Position numbers and translations under genes: made by a program
Shown here: positions 52,633 through 61,149 of the stretch, piece after piece
Layout: each line of letters starts with the position of its first letter
Position numbering within the stretch: position 1 is the stretch's first letter
Virus record (IMG/VR): IMGVR_UViG_3300048813_000107
Location: 1-64,000 of that record
Reading direction: 5' to 3' (one strand)
From: a virus
Length of the DNA stretch: 64,000 bases
Notes under the pieces: generated by a model
Told to the model about the DNA's origin: nothing
What the model saw: the letters and a program-made list of their open reading frames with translations, nothing else
Databases searched by the model: none

Positions 52633-54105
52633 CTAGGCCGGCACGACTTGACACCGGCACGACGGATGAGCAGGCGCATCAGCGTCTCCGCTGGGGTACG
52701 CCTGACCCATCCTCACCCGGCCTGCCGCGGCGTTCAGCAGGCAGCCCGGGCACACATTCGATGCCGGGTCATTCAGCCATTCGCCGTACTGGATCTGCCG
52801 CAGCAGGTACAGCGCCAGCGCTGCGGCCCCGATCCCGATGACCAGCTGACCGAGCACTGACCCGCTGGAGTTATCCCGGTCGGCCAGGACCGCGACGAGG
52901 GACGCGCCGATCGCGACCGCGCCGAGCCCCGACGTAACGCCGTCGACCAGCGCCCGGCCGAGCCTGGTCATGTACCCGCCGGCCATCTGCTGCGCGGTCT
53001 CGTCCGAGGTGGCCAGAGCTGCGGACAGGCTAGCGCCGAGCCCGAGCGCTTCTACCCGCTGCTGCGCGGTGTTCGTGTCCCCCGGCTGCCAGCCGCCGAG
53101 ATCCGCGCTGCCGCCGTCGGTCATCGCCGCGGCCGAGGCCCCGCCGATCAGGTGAGCGTCAGCCAGGATGCCGGGTACCAGCGGCGCGATCACGGGCACG
53201 AGGTCCAGGCCCTGGCCGGCCAGCCACACCGCTGCGGCGTCGACAGCCTCACGCTTGCCCTGGTCGCCCTGCTCCTCGGCTGGGTGCTCCGCGATATAGG
53301 CGCGCGCTATCCGCTCGGCCTGGGCCTTCGTCAGCGCCCCGGAAAGAGCAGCGGCGAGGAGAGGCGCCCAGTGCCCGACGGCCTGGAGGTCCAGGTCCCA
53401 GCCGGGCCAGTGGCGGGCCTTACGGCCTTTTGGGACGCTCGGTGCGCCGCCTCCACCGCCGTTCGTGATAGCGGACTTGGCCACGTCACCGTCCGGGTAG
53501 TCACCATGGAACGGGTCTATGCGCGCCATCCCGCAGTACCAGCAGCACGGGGAATCGCCGTCCGGCCGGAACGCGTGGCTGCCGTAGTCCTGGCCGTCCG
53601 GGTAGGCCTTGGCTATCGCCGCCATCTTGCCGCTGACAGACGCGCCGTCATCGTGGCTGATCGATCCGTCAGCGTGCTGCCAGCCGTTCATCTCGTCGTA
53701 CACGACCGGGGTGCCGCACGGGCAGGTGGCCTCGTCGCCCTCATCCGGGCAGCCGAGAGCGGCTATCACGGCGTCGATGTCGGCCAGCAGCTCGGGACGT
53801 ACCGCAGGGTTGCCGGGCAGGTCGGCCGGGTTCCACCATGCAATCGTCTCCGTGCCCGAGCAGTCGCCGTCCGGGTCGGAACCGAGCTGGCGGTCGAAAA
53901 TGTCAAGGTCGGCCTCGCTGGCGATGGTGTAGACAAAGCCCTGGTAGATGCCGTTGGCGCTCGTCCAGGTGCCGGTCCACTCGCCGTCAGGGAAGTTGAG
54001 GCCGGTCTCTTCCTGCCATTCCCGTGTCGCGGCAGCGCGGGGTGATTCCGCGCCTTCGATGTGACCGCCGGGTATCTCGAACTTGCCCGCAGCAGGGTCA
54101 GGCAT
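52633..54105 (-). CDS. Nudix (C-terminal half) fused to MuF-like minor capsid protein
   Basis: A 490-residue protein. It opens directly with a Nudix box: GHIEGAESPRAAATREWQEE then TGL (G14, E20, R28-E29, E32-E33, G35), but the two strands that precede the box in any Nudix fold are missing; they are found at the portal C-terminus. The middle has a Cys/His cluster (CPCG, CCWYC) and two hydrophobic helices (GLGAVAIGASLVAVLA, LGQLVIGIGAAALALYLL). The C-terminus (CPGCLLNAAAGRVRMGQAYP, HPSCRC) is the signature of Mu gpF-like capsid morphogenesis proteins. I read it as the second half of a former portal-Nudix-MuF chain. Confidence 0.75.
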   Translation of the reverse strand: MPDPAAGKFEIPGGHIEGAESPRAAATREWQEETGLNFPDGEWTGTWTSANGIYQGFVYTIASEADLDIFDRQLGSDPDGDCSGTETIAWWNPADLPGNPAVRPELLADIDAVIAALGCPDEGDEATCPCGTPVVYDEMNGWQHADGSISHDDGASVSGKMAAIAKAYPDGQDYGSHAFRPDGDSPCCWYCGMARIDPFHGDYPDGDVAKSAITNGGGGGAPSVPKGRKARHWPGWDLDLQAVGHWAPLLAAALSGALTKAQAERIARAYIAEHPAEEQGDQGKREAVDAAAVWLAGQGLDLVPVIAPLVPGILADAHLIGGASAAAMTDGGSADLGGWQPGDTNTAQQRVEALGLGASLSAALATSDETAQQMAGGYMTRLGRALVDGVTSGLGAVAIGASLVAVLADRDNSSGSVLGQLVIGIGAAALALYLLRQIQYGEWLNDPASNVCPGCLLNAAAGRVRMGQAYPSGDADAPAHPSCRCQVVPA

Positions 54106-54443
54106 GCGGCCCCCTCAGGCGTCGGCGCTCCCGTGGTGACCCAGGCCGCCGATAGCGAGCGCATCGTCGTTCGCGAACAGGGCCTTGATATCGGCCAGCG
54201 GCAGGCCGTCCAGCGTGATCCAGCAGGAACACAGCGCGGTTGCCGAACACATCTCGCCGCAGTCCTCGCAGCGCCACGGCGGACACTCGCCGCAATGCAG
54301 CGACGGGGACAGGTCGGTCGGGTCGTCCGAGAGCGAGTGCTTGACCGCGCCACAGTTCCGGCACGCCAGGATCGGCGTCAACGCCTGCTCGGCCGGGTCA
54401 AGCTGCTGCCACTCCCAGCCGTGGACCGGCTCATTCATCAGGC
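54098..54443 (-). repeat. TCAGGC direct repeats flanking an inserted gene
   Basis: TCAGGC occurs at 54098-54103 (start of the Nudix-MuF gene) and 54438-54443 (end of the portal gene). On the minus strand both contain the codon CCT followed by GA in the frame of their gene. Removing the 340 bases between them joins the two genes in frame and restores LMLQRAVEPDPAAGKFEIPG. Confidence 0.6.
54115..54438 (-). CDS. Zinc-finger protein inserted between portal and Nudix-MuF genes
   Basis: A 107-residue protein. Its ATG lies in the last codons of the portal gene and its stop is ten bases before the Nudix-MuF start, so it fills the interruption completely. Cysteines: CRNCG, then CGECPPWRCEDCGEMC and CSC, enough for two or three zinc ions. 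Short acidic helical C-terminus. It resembles the zinc microproteins of the early region more than any structural protein. Function unknown. Confidence 0.65.
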   Translation of the reverse strand: MNEPVHGWEWQQLDPAEQALTPILACRNCGAVKHSLSDDPTDLSPSLHCGECPPWRCEDCGEMCSATALCSCWITLDGLPLADIKALFANDDALAIGGLGHHGSADA

Positions 54444-57400
54444 TCTACCGCCCTTTGCAGCATCAGCACCCGGCCAGTGTCCGCAGCAAGGACAGCAAGC
54501 CCCGCCACGGCTACCTCGCCAGCAGCCTTGCGGACAGCGAGCCTGCCGCCGTCGTTGAGGTTGTGCGCCTGTACCGGGCCGACCGCGCGGAACTCGAAGT
54601 CGTGCCACTCCCCGGCCTGCCGCCGCTTCCTGCGGAAGTTCCTGAACACGGTGAGCTCGGACTTCACCGCCGCAGTGCGCGCGGCCTCCTCGTCCACGGC
54701 GACGACATAGTCCGGGATGATGACCTGCGGCTTGCCGTCGTCATCCTCGCCAGGTCCGTCGTAGCCGTAGATCCCGGTGTCGCTGGTGATCCCCGCCGTG
54801 GGTGCGCCTTCGCCTTCCTTGGCGACCGTCCCCGGCTGCTGCGGTCCTGCTGGCGGCAGGGCGGACGGGCCGTACTCCTGCTCGGCCAGCGGCTCCCCGA
54901 TCAGCGGCGGGGACGTGACGACGCCCTCGACGGTGGTGAATGCCTGATGCGGCAGGGAGGCCCCCGGCTCGGGCGCGGCCGTCGCCTCGTCTACCGGGCC
55001 CGCGACCGAGTCCAGCGAGATCAGCGGGATCGGCCCGGCGCGGGAGGAGAAGATAAACCGCGGCACCGGGACCGGATCGGACCAGCCCCACCGCTCCTCA
55101 CGGACCTCGCTGGTCGACACGGTGCCGTTCTTGATGTAGATGTCATCAGCCTGCGCCTGGGCCAGCCGGTCGTCCTGCTCCTCGCCGCGGTCGAACTGGT
55201 GCTTCAGCGGCAGCCCGAGGTCATCCTGCAGGAACCCGGTGATGATGCCCTCGACGTGGTTCTCCAGCGGCAGCTCGCCGACCTTGTGCACCACGTCGGC
55301 CTGCGACTCGCCAGATGACCTGTTGACATCCTCCGTGAATCCGAGGTCGCTAGGCACCGTGTGATAGGCGGCCAGCGTCTTGCGCATCAGGAACAGGCTG
55401 AACTGGTCGCTGAAGTCCTTCTCGTTGCTCCACGCGAACTTGGTACCGGGCGGCATCCACTTGATCTGGTGCTTGCCAGCCTGGTCGCCGTACATCATCG
55501 CGTCCCAGTAGACCTGGAACGCCTCGATCTGGTCGGGGCTCCAGGTCTCCGGGGCCGCGGCGAAGGCAGCAGGAAGATTGCCGGCTGTGAACCGTTCCAA
55601 AAAGTAGAGCTGGAACCTCATATCGGTGTTGGCGCACCATGATGGATAGCCATTCCTGCGCACATACAGCGTCTTGTTGGGAACGCTTACGCAATAGACC
55701 TTGCCCTCATAGGGAACGGGCTCAACGTCGATGCGATAGGCCGGCTTACGGCGAGTCTGGATTTGCCACCGCTGGTGATGGGCCGGCTTTGCCGGCTTCC
55801 CCACAGGACGCACCGCCCCAGAATAACCGATCTTCTGCAAAACCTCCTGCAGGCCATCTGCGAGGCGCTTGCTGCACGTGGACACGATCTCCGTGCGAGG
55901 ATAGATGGCCCCGTCACCCAGGACGTAGAAGTGCCAGAAAATCTCAAGCTGGCGCCGGGACATCCCGAGCACCTCGCGCGGGATGTACTTCTCATGCGCC
56001 TTCCCGAATGGCCGCAGGTAGTCGGCCAGCGCCGTATGGCCGAAAGTGAAGGCGCCCCGGTGATACGGGGCTTCGCGTCCGAGCATCCGCGCCAGCAGAT
56101 CGCGGAACTCCACATAGCCCTTGGAGAACTCCTCCTGCGCGATGGTGATGTTCGAGCAGTCTGGCCTGACGCATCCCTCCGACAGGTACATGCCCATGAA
56201 GGCGGCGAAGTCGTCGCCTTCAATGCGGCTGCTGAAGTAGTGCGCGTCTTCCCGGATGACGCCGCGAGGCAGTCCGTAGGCATCGCGGATAGCTTCGGCC
56301 GACGCCCGGCGCAGGCGCTCGCCTCTTTCCGCCCGGCGCAGTGTGGGATGAGTGATGCCGAGGCTGCAAGCCGGGAAGCCGGCGTTTGCCCGCGCCTCGC
56401 GCACCGCCTCCCCGTCCATGCGCACGAAGTCGCACGGGCTGACGGGAAGCGTGAAGCACTCAAGGTCGGGGGCGCTCCAGGTGCTCGTCGCCGGGCACCT
56501 GACGCCCGCTCCCCCGCCGGGAAGCGCGGACTGGTACTCGTAGAGGTCCGCGGCGTGAACCAGCCATTCGCTGCCGTGCCTGACGCCCGGACAGCCGCTG
56601 GGCAGGCGGTTGACCAGCAGCCGGTGGCCGCCGGTGACGAGCAGGTCCGCGTTCCTGGACGCGGCGTGGTACATGATGCCGTCGGAGTCGGCCTCGTAGT
56701 ACCTGGTCGCCGATTGCCACTCAAACGCAGCGGTCGCGGGATTGCGCGTCGCGAACCTGTCTGAGCTGATGTCCGCCTCTGCGAACCGCAGCCAGCCGCG
56801 GTCTGTCAGAACCTCGGTGTCGTCGCTGTAGCAGTTCGCGTTCAGGATTATGCTTTCCAGTGGCGCGTACCCATACAGCGAGTTCGGGCGCGGACGGAAT
56901 GGCTCGTAGATAATATCGTCCCTGGTCAGCCAGTTCCAGGGCAGGCCATTGACGTACTGAACATACGCCTCCGCAGGCGGCTGAGGCGGATTCCCCCAGT
57001 AGTCCAACAATGGCGCTATTGTCGTTCCGTCGATCACACTCAAGCCTACCACTTTACCGCCGCGATTACGCAGCCGGTAAAGCGCTCCCGCATCATAAGC
57101 GAGAATGTCATAAAGGTATTTGGCAAGCCACGTGCTGAACGAGCTGATCCGGTCGGGCTTCTTCAGTGCGACCATGCCGATCTTAACGGCATCCTCGACG
57201 TCGCTATTGAATCCGTCGGCCGCGACCAATTTCCAGTCCAGTGACCGGATTGAGTCGATGCGATGCCAAATCGCGATCTGCGCGATGTCATAGGAGTCGA
57301 CCAGCCCGCGGAGCGTCTCGAAGCTGACCCGCTCGTGGATCCTGGGCCGGGTGGCAATGTTCGTCCCGGTGACGAAATCCTGTGACCTCGGGCGACGGTC

Positions 57401-57559
57401 GTAGCCGTCATAGGGTCCGATGGGCGTACCGGGCGAGAACGGGGACGCCGGGGTCATCTGCGAGGCTTCTTCGCCCTCGCGGAACGACTCCGGCGTGCCG
57501 GGGCCGAACACCTTGGCGACGCGGGTCAGGCCGTCATGGATGCGGGAGCGGACGCCCAT
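54431..57559 (-). CDS. Portal protein with intein and N-terminal half of a Nudix domain
   Basis: A 1042-residue precursor. GAGGGGG lies before ATG 57559. Residues 1-242 are the portal N-terminal region (SYDIAQIAIWHRIDSIRSLD, DAGALYRLRNRGGKVVGLSV, IIYEPFRPRPNSLYGYAPLE). Residues 243-644 are an intein. Portal sequence resumes at TDMRFQLYFLERFTAGNLPA and includes PSDLGFTEDVNRSSGESQAD. The last 45 residues (EVAVAGLAVLAADTGRVLML then QRAVEPDE) are the opening strands of a Nudix fold, continued at 52633. After splicing the protein would be 640 residues. It forms the dodecameric DNA portal. Confidence 0.85.
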   Translation of the reverse strand: MGVRSRIHDGLTRVAKVFGPGTPESFREGEEASQMTPASPFSPGTPIGPYDGYDRRPRSQDFVTGTNIATRPRIHERVSFETLRGLVDSYDIAQIAIWHRIDSIRSLDWKLVAADGFNSDVEDAVKIGMVALKKPDRISSFSTWLAKYLYDILAYDAGALYRLRNRGGKVVGLSVIDGTTIAPLLDYWGNPPQPPAEAYVQYVNGLPWNWLTRDDIIYEPFRPRPNSLYGYAPLESIILNANCYSDDTEVLTDRGWLRFAEADISSDRFATRNPATAAFEWQSATRYYEADSDGIMYHAASRNADLLVTGGHRLLVNRLPSGCPGVRHGSEWLVHAADLYEYQSALPGGGAGVRCPATSTWSAPDLECFTLPVSPCDFVRMDGEAVREARANAGFPACSLGITHPTLRRAERGERLRRASAEAIRDAYGLPRGVIREDAHYFSSRIEGDDFAAFMGMYLSEGCVRPDCSNITIAQEEFSKGYVEFRDLLARMLGREAPYHRGAFTFGHTALADYLRPFGKAHEKYIPREVLGMSRRQLEIFWHFYVLGDGAIYPRTEIVSTCSKRLADGLQEVLQKIGYSGAVRPVGKPAKPAHHQRWQIQTRRKPAYRIDVEPVPYEGKVYCVSVPNKTLYVRRNGYPSWCANTDMRFQLYFLERFTAGNLPAAFAAAPETWSPDQIEAFQVYWDAMMYGDQAGKHQIKWMPPGTKFAWSNEKDFSDQFSLFLMRKTLAAYHTVPSDLGFTEDVNRSSGESQADVVHKVGELPLENHVEGIITGFLQDDLGLPLKHQFDRGEEQDDRLAQAQADDIYIKNGTVSTSEVREERWGWSDPVPVPRFIFSSRAGPIPLISLDSVAGPVDEATAAPEPGASLPHQAFTTVEGVVTSPPLIGEPLAEQEYGPSALPPAGPQQPGTVAKEGEGAPTAGITSDTGIYGYDGPGEDDDGKPQVIIPDYVVAVDEEAARTAAVKSELTVFRNFRRKRRQAGEWHDFEFRAVGPVQAHNLNDGGRLAVRKAAGEVAVAGLAVLAADTGRVLMLQRAVEPDE
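55628..56833 (-). other. Intein with LAGLIDADG homing endonuclease in the portal gene
   Basis: 402 residues. It begins with Cys1 (CYSDDTEVLTDRGWLRFAEA), has the block B TGGH (DLLVTGGHRLLV), two LAGLIDADG-type helices (AAFMGMYLSEGCV and FWHFYVLGDGAI, with acidic residues in place) and the C-terminal blocks GKVYCVSVPNKTLYVRRNGY then WCAN. The C-extein starts with Thr. The usual penultimate His is replaced by Ala (CAN), seen in some active inteins. Flanking text LNAN/TDMRF rejoins smoothly. Confidence 0.85.
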
Positions 57560-57578
57560 TGAGCCGCCCCCTCGCTGC

Positions 57579-57584
57579 CATGAT
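57579..57584 (+). promoter_or_regulatory. -10 box of embedded rightward gene (leaderless)
   Basis: CATGAT lies six bases before GTG 57591, in the 31-base gap beside the portal start. Confidence 0.4.
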
Positions 57585-57590
57585 GGGCGG

Positions 57591-57971
57591 GTGAGCAACG
57601 AGGAGCTAACCGCGTGGGCGCTGACCAGTGACGGGCCGGACTGCGAGCCGGATGTCAGCTTCGGCTCGTTCTACGGCTGCGTGACGGCCGGGCGGTGGAT
57701 TGCGGGCGTGATGAGCTGGTCGGATTCCCCGCTCTGGGTGGACACGATCCTGCTGGGCGAGGACCGGTTCGTGATCCGGCCCCGCGTCCGGGTGTCGCCC
57801 GGGCGGACAGCGTGGTTCAACCTGGGCGGCTGGCCAGCAACCCCCAGGAGCCGCTGGCCGGCGCCGGACATCAACCCCGTGGCGTTCACCGAGCATGTGC
57901 TCAGCCGGCCGCTGGACTGGCTTCGCGACGATGAGCGGCAGGACATGCGGCGGATCTTCGGGCTAAGCTAG
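57591..57971 (+). CDS. Embedded rightward accessory gene
   Basis: A 126-residue protein, GTG start. Beta-rich (DVSFGSFYGCVTAGRWIAGV, WVDTILLGEDRFVIRPRVRV), then PVAFTEHVLSRPLDWLRDDE. No membrane segment or metal site. Divergent from the portal gene and convergent with 58087. No family recognised. Confidence 0.6.
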   Translation: MSNEELTAWALTSDGPDCEPDVSFGSFYGCVTAGRWIAGVMSWSDSPLWVDTILLGEDRFVIRPRVRVSPGRTAWFNLGGWPATPRSRWPAPDINPVAFTEHVLSRPLDWLRDDERQDMRRIFGLS

Positions 57972-58086
57972 GCGGTCCGGAGGGGTTGGGCCGGGTGGCC
58001 GTGCACATGCCGAGCAGCCGGATCGATTGCGGTGAGAGACCGTGACGGGCCACGCCGGGCTTCACTTGCTGCCGCCCCTCCGGGGC

Positions 58087-58302
58087 CTAGCTCCCGCGCA
58101 TCCGGCCGGCCAGGCGGAACCATGTGCGCCTGATCCGCCACCACCACCAGCGCCACCGGAACGGCGCCAGCAGCCGCACATGCCACGGCACCGGGCCGAT
58201 GCCGATCTGCCACGGCTTCACGTCGAAGGCCTCGCAGACCTGCCGCTGCAACATCACCAGGTCGCAGGTGAACTCCTCGTCGCTGCCGGTCTCGCTGGTC
58301 AC
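58087..58302 (-). CDS. Hypothetical small protein, Trp/Arg-rich
   Basis: A 71-residue GTG-start protein. The first half has LQRQVCEAFDVKPWQIGIGP; the C-terminal half is WRWWWWRIRRTWFRL, a membrane-active or nucleic-acid-binding looking amphipathic segment. It shares TCDLVM with the next gene upstream, hinting at recombination between the two. Confidence 0.5.
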   Translation of the reverse strand: MTSETGSDEEFTCDLVMLQRQVCEAFDVKPWQIGIGPVPWHVRLLAPFRWRWWWWRIRRTWFRLAGRMRGS

Positions 58303-58311
58303 GGACAGAGC

Positions 58312-58755
58312 CTAGCTTCCCCGCACCCGCATCTCGCTGACGATGAACGGGAACACGCCCGTGCGGACCTTGCCGTCATCGTCGGTGTAGATGCGCTCGC
58401 TGCCGATGCGGCCGGGGCGCCCCTGCGGGTCCGGGATACGCTCCGGGAACAGCAGCGGCATCCCCTTGTCGTCGGCGAACATCACCAGGTCGCAGGTGAT
58501 GAAGCTCTGCACATCGGCGGTGACGCGGAGGATGGTGGCCTTCTCCACGGTCGTGATGAGCTTGCCGGTCGTGGCGTCCAGGATCGAGCAGTCCCATGCG
58601 GGCATCATCCTCGGTATCCCGTCCTTGCGGCGGGGCACCGGCCACTCGATGATCACGTAGCCGTAGTACTGCCGCTCCGGGCCCTGCGGCCACGGGTCGT
58701 CCCCGGCGATCTCGGCGTCTGCGATCTCGCCGGGTACTGCTACCTCAGTGGTCAT
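58312..58755 (-). CDS. Hypothetical late protein
   Basis: A 147-residue protein. Beta-rich (QYYGYVIIEWPVPRRKDGIP, TTVEKATILRVTADVQSFIT, TGVFPFIVSEMRVRGS). Lies between terminase and portal genes. No known motif. Ends with RGS like the following gene. Confidence 0.6.
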   Translation of the reverse strand: MTTEVAVPGEIADAEIAGDDPWPQGPERQYYGYVIIEWPVPRRKDGIPRMMPAWDCSILDATTGKLITTVEKATILRVTADVQSFITCDLVMFADDKGMPLLFPERIPDPQGRPGRIGSERIYTDDDGKVRTGVFPFIVSEMRVRGS

Positions 58756-58764
58756 CGCCGAGCC

Positions 58765-59250
58765 TCACTGTCCGGGATTCGTCTGGCCGATGTGGATCGT
58801 CCTGTGATCCGGGTGCTGGCGGCCGGTCTCGGTGCGGACCTCCGCGATCATGTCGTCAAGGGTCATGCCGGTGACATCGCCGCACTCAACCGGGACGACC
58901 TCGCGGCAGGCCGTGCACACGACCTCCCTGACCGTCGCGCCGCAGGCGTTCACCGCGGGCGCTATCTCCACCCACGGCTCTGCGTCATCCGGCGGTGCGC
59001 CCTTCTGCTGTTTACGCACCCATTCGCCCGGGTCTATCGCTATCGCCATCGTGGCCACGTCCGGGCGGCGGCCGGTCAGGCGCTGCCAGCCGGCGATGAA
59101 ATCCCGTACCGCGATCATGTGCATCAGGTCATCGGCTGCTGTCCAGGGCCCGTAAGTCTCCTGCATGGTCAGCCCGGTCACGGCCTCGCGCCACTGGAGG
59201 GTCAGGACGATCTGGTCAGGCCGACTTGCGGGCGCCTCATCTACCGCCAC
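58765..59250 (-). CDS. Hypothetical late protein with CxxC
   Basis: A 161-residue protein; GTG 59250 follows GAGGAGAGGCGGCAC and overlaps the terminase stop. Helical start (YGPWTAADDLMHMIAVRDFI) and a CTAC knuckle in REVVCTACREVVPVECGD. No family recognised. Possibly a packaging accessory by position. Confidence 0.6.
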   Translation of the reverse strand: MAVDEAPASRPDQIVLTLQWREAVTGLTMQETYGPWTAADDLMHMIAVRDFIAGWQRLTGRRPDVATMAIAIDPGEWVRKQQKGAPPDDAEPWVEIAPAVNACGATVREVVCTACREVVPVECGDVTGMTLDDMIAEVRTETGRQHPDHRTIHIGQTNPGQ

Positions 59251-61052
59251 CGTGCCGCCTCTCCTCGCTGTGCCTGCCATGCTGCGTTCCGTGCCCGCTT
59301 CCGGGCTTCCACCGGGTCAAGGATCTCCGGGGCCGGCTCAGGTGCGTCCATGCCGCGCTCGGCCGCCCGCTCGTCGCAGTCGCCGGCGTGCGCGTGGATC
59401 TCGTACTGGCCGTCAGCAGCCTGCGCACAGGGGCCGCAGCAGTACAGCGCACCGAGGGACACCAGGCGGAGGCAGTCCGGCTTGCCGCACTTCCTGAAGT
59501 CCTGCACTGCGATGGCCCGGGCCTCAGCGGCTGCGAACTCTGCGTCCGGGCCGATCGCCGCGGCCTGCTCGGCCTTGCGCTTCGCCCATGCGATCCACGC
59601 CTGCGCGCCGTTCCCGTCCAAGAGCAGCTCCGCGAGGGCCTGGCTGGTGGCGTCCACCTGGTCATCGTGGGCGTCGTTCGGGAAGGCCGCGCACTCGGTT
59701 ACGTACGCTTCCGTATCGAAGAGGGCGATCTCGGCAGCGGGCAAGAATGCGTTGCCGGCCTCGATGAACGGGGCGACCGCGGTAGCCCGCGCATACTTCG
59801 ATTCGGTCGGCGTGATCGCGACGATGCCGGGAATCTTCGACTTCAGCGACGAGATCACGGCCGGGCCGTTCGCCTTGTTCTCGACGAGCTTTCGCGTTGC
59901 CTGCGGCCATCGCGCCACCATCGCCTGGAATGCGACCAGCGTGTCCGTGAAGCTCAGCCGCTTGCGTACCTGGTCGAGCAGGTAGACGCTGGCGCCGCGG
60001 CGGCACCAGATCTGGCCTGCTACGTAGTCGCTTCCCTTGGTATCGGCAAAGGCCATGTCCCACGACGCGATTACCTCGTCGCACTCGTGGACGAGGTAAG
60101 CGTCCGGGCGGTCAGGATGCTGTGACCACAACGGCGTGCCGTAACGCCGCCACCATTGCCGCTGCCACACGTTCCCCGCATCGGGGGACGGACGACCCTG
60201 GTACAGGGCGGCGAACACGCGGGACCCGGCCTGGATCCGGATCTGCTCCCACTCGGCGACCGTCCGGCCCCGGGCGGACTGGAGCCATTCGCCTGGCTCG
60301 CGGCCGAGCGGGTCGCTCTGGCCCTTGGCCGGGTCGTGGTCGGCGAGGGCGGGGATGTTGATGACGCGCCACCGGTGGCCGTCCTCGGCGGCGACGAGGC
60401 GGCCGGCCAGGTCGTCTTCGTGCCAGCGGGTGAGGATCACGATCACCGGGGCACCAGGGGCGAGGCGCGGGGCGCCGACCGAGCGCCACCACTCCCAGAC
60501 CCGCTCGCGGTAGTAAGCCGACCCGGCCTGCTCGGCATCGGCGAACGGGTCGTCTATGGTCAGTGCGTCAAGCGGGCGGCCGGTCAGGCCCGATCCGATG
60601 CCGACGCAGACGACGCCGCCGCGGTGCCCCTCGAGCTGCCAGCGGCGGGCCGAGCCGTTGTCGCGGGCAATCCTCAGGCCAAGGTTGAGCGTGCCTTCGT
60701 CGCCGTTGAACGTGGTGATGGTGTTGCGGACCTCACGGCCGAAGCCCTCAGCGAGGGACTGCGCGTACGACGCGATGCCGAGCCGGAGTTCGGGGTTGCG
60801 CTCGAGCGCCCACAGCGAGCTGGTCTTCGTGACCCTGCTCGACTTGCCTTCCTGAGGTCCGATCGAGATGATCAGCCGCGCGCCGGGAGTCGTGTACGCC
60901 CAGGTGACTGCCTCGTCTATAAGGTCGAGCGCCGGGGTCTGCACGGTCGTGGGGTCGATGGCTACGGCGAGTTCGCCCGGTGTCTCCCATGTGCGCTCAA
61001 CGGCCGGCGGGTCGAGCCTGTCGGCGAGTGAAGCAGCGAAATCAACCGTCAT
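59241..61052 (-). CDS. terL: Terminase large subunit
   Basis: A 603-residue protein. ATPase domain: Walker A SIGPQEGKSS (K70, S71), Walker B ALTIDDP (D167-D168), coupling motif TRWHEDD (208-214). Nuclease domain with RNase H-like fold from ASWDMAFADTKGSDYVAG (D332). The C-terminal 90 residues carry extra cysteines (FRKCGKPDC, CCGPC), likely zinc. Packages DNA into the procapsid with TerS and the portal. Upstream TerS and downstream portal confirm the assignment. Confidence 0.9.
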   Translation of the reverse strand: MTVDFAASLADRLDPPAVERTWETPGELAVAIDPTTVQTPALDLIDEAVTWAYTTPGARLIISIGPQEGKSSRVTKTSSLWALERNPELRLGIASYAQSLAEGFGREVRNTITTFNGDEGTLNLGLRIARDNGSARRWQLEGHRGGVVCVGIGSGLTGRPLDALTIDDPFADAEQAGSAYYRERVWEWWRSVGAPRLAPGAPVIVILTRWHEDDLAGRLVAAEDGHRWRVINIPALADHDPAKGQSDPLGREPGEWLQSARGRTVAEWEQIRIQAGSRVFAALYQGRPSPDAGNVWQRQWWRRYGTPLWSQHPDRPDAYLVHECDEVIASWDMAFADTKGSDYVAGQIWCRRGASVYLLDQVRKRLSFTDTLVAFQAMVARWPQATRKLVENKANGPAVISSLKSKIPGIVAITPTESKYARATAVAPFIEAGNAFLPAAEIALFDTEAYVTECAAFPNDAHDDQVDATSQALAELLLDGNGAQAWIAWAKRKAEQAAAIGPDAEFAAAEARAIAVQDFRKCGKPDCLRLVSLGALYCCGPCAQAADGQYEIHAHAGDCDERAAERGMDAPEPAPEILDPVEARKRARNAAWQAQRGEAARWR

Positions 61053-61103
61053 GCCCGCCCGATGTCACGCTCTGCTGATAGTTACCGGCTAGTACGGGTC
61101 TCG

Positions 61104-61120
61104 GCCCCGTCATCCGGGGC
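61104..61120 (-). terminator. Hairpin between terS and terL
   Basis: GCCCCG (61104-61109) and CGGGGC (61115-61120) with a 5-base loop in the 97-base gap. Could be an RNA-processing or attenuator element, or part of the packaging region; no T run. Confidence 0.3.
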
Positions 61121-61149
61121 ACCTCTACCCGCCAGTAACATGAATTCGG

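Noticed and set aside
61060-61145. 19-codon leftward ORF in the terS-terL gap
   Set aside because: No ribosome site and unremarkable text; the gap is better explained by a hairpin.
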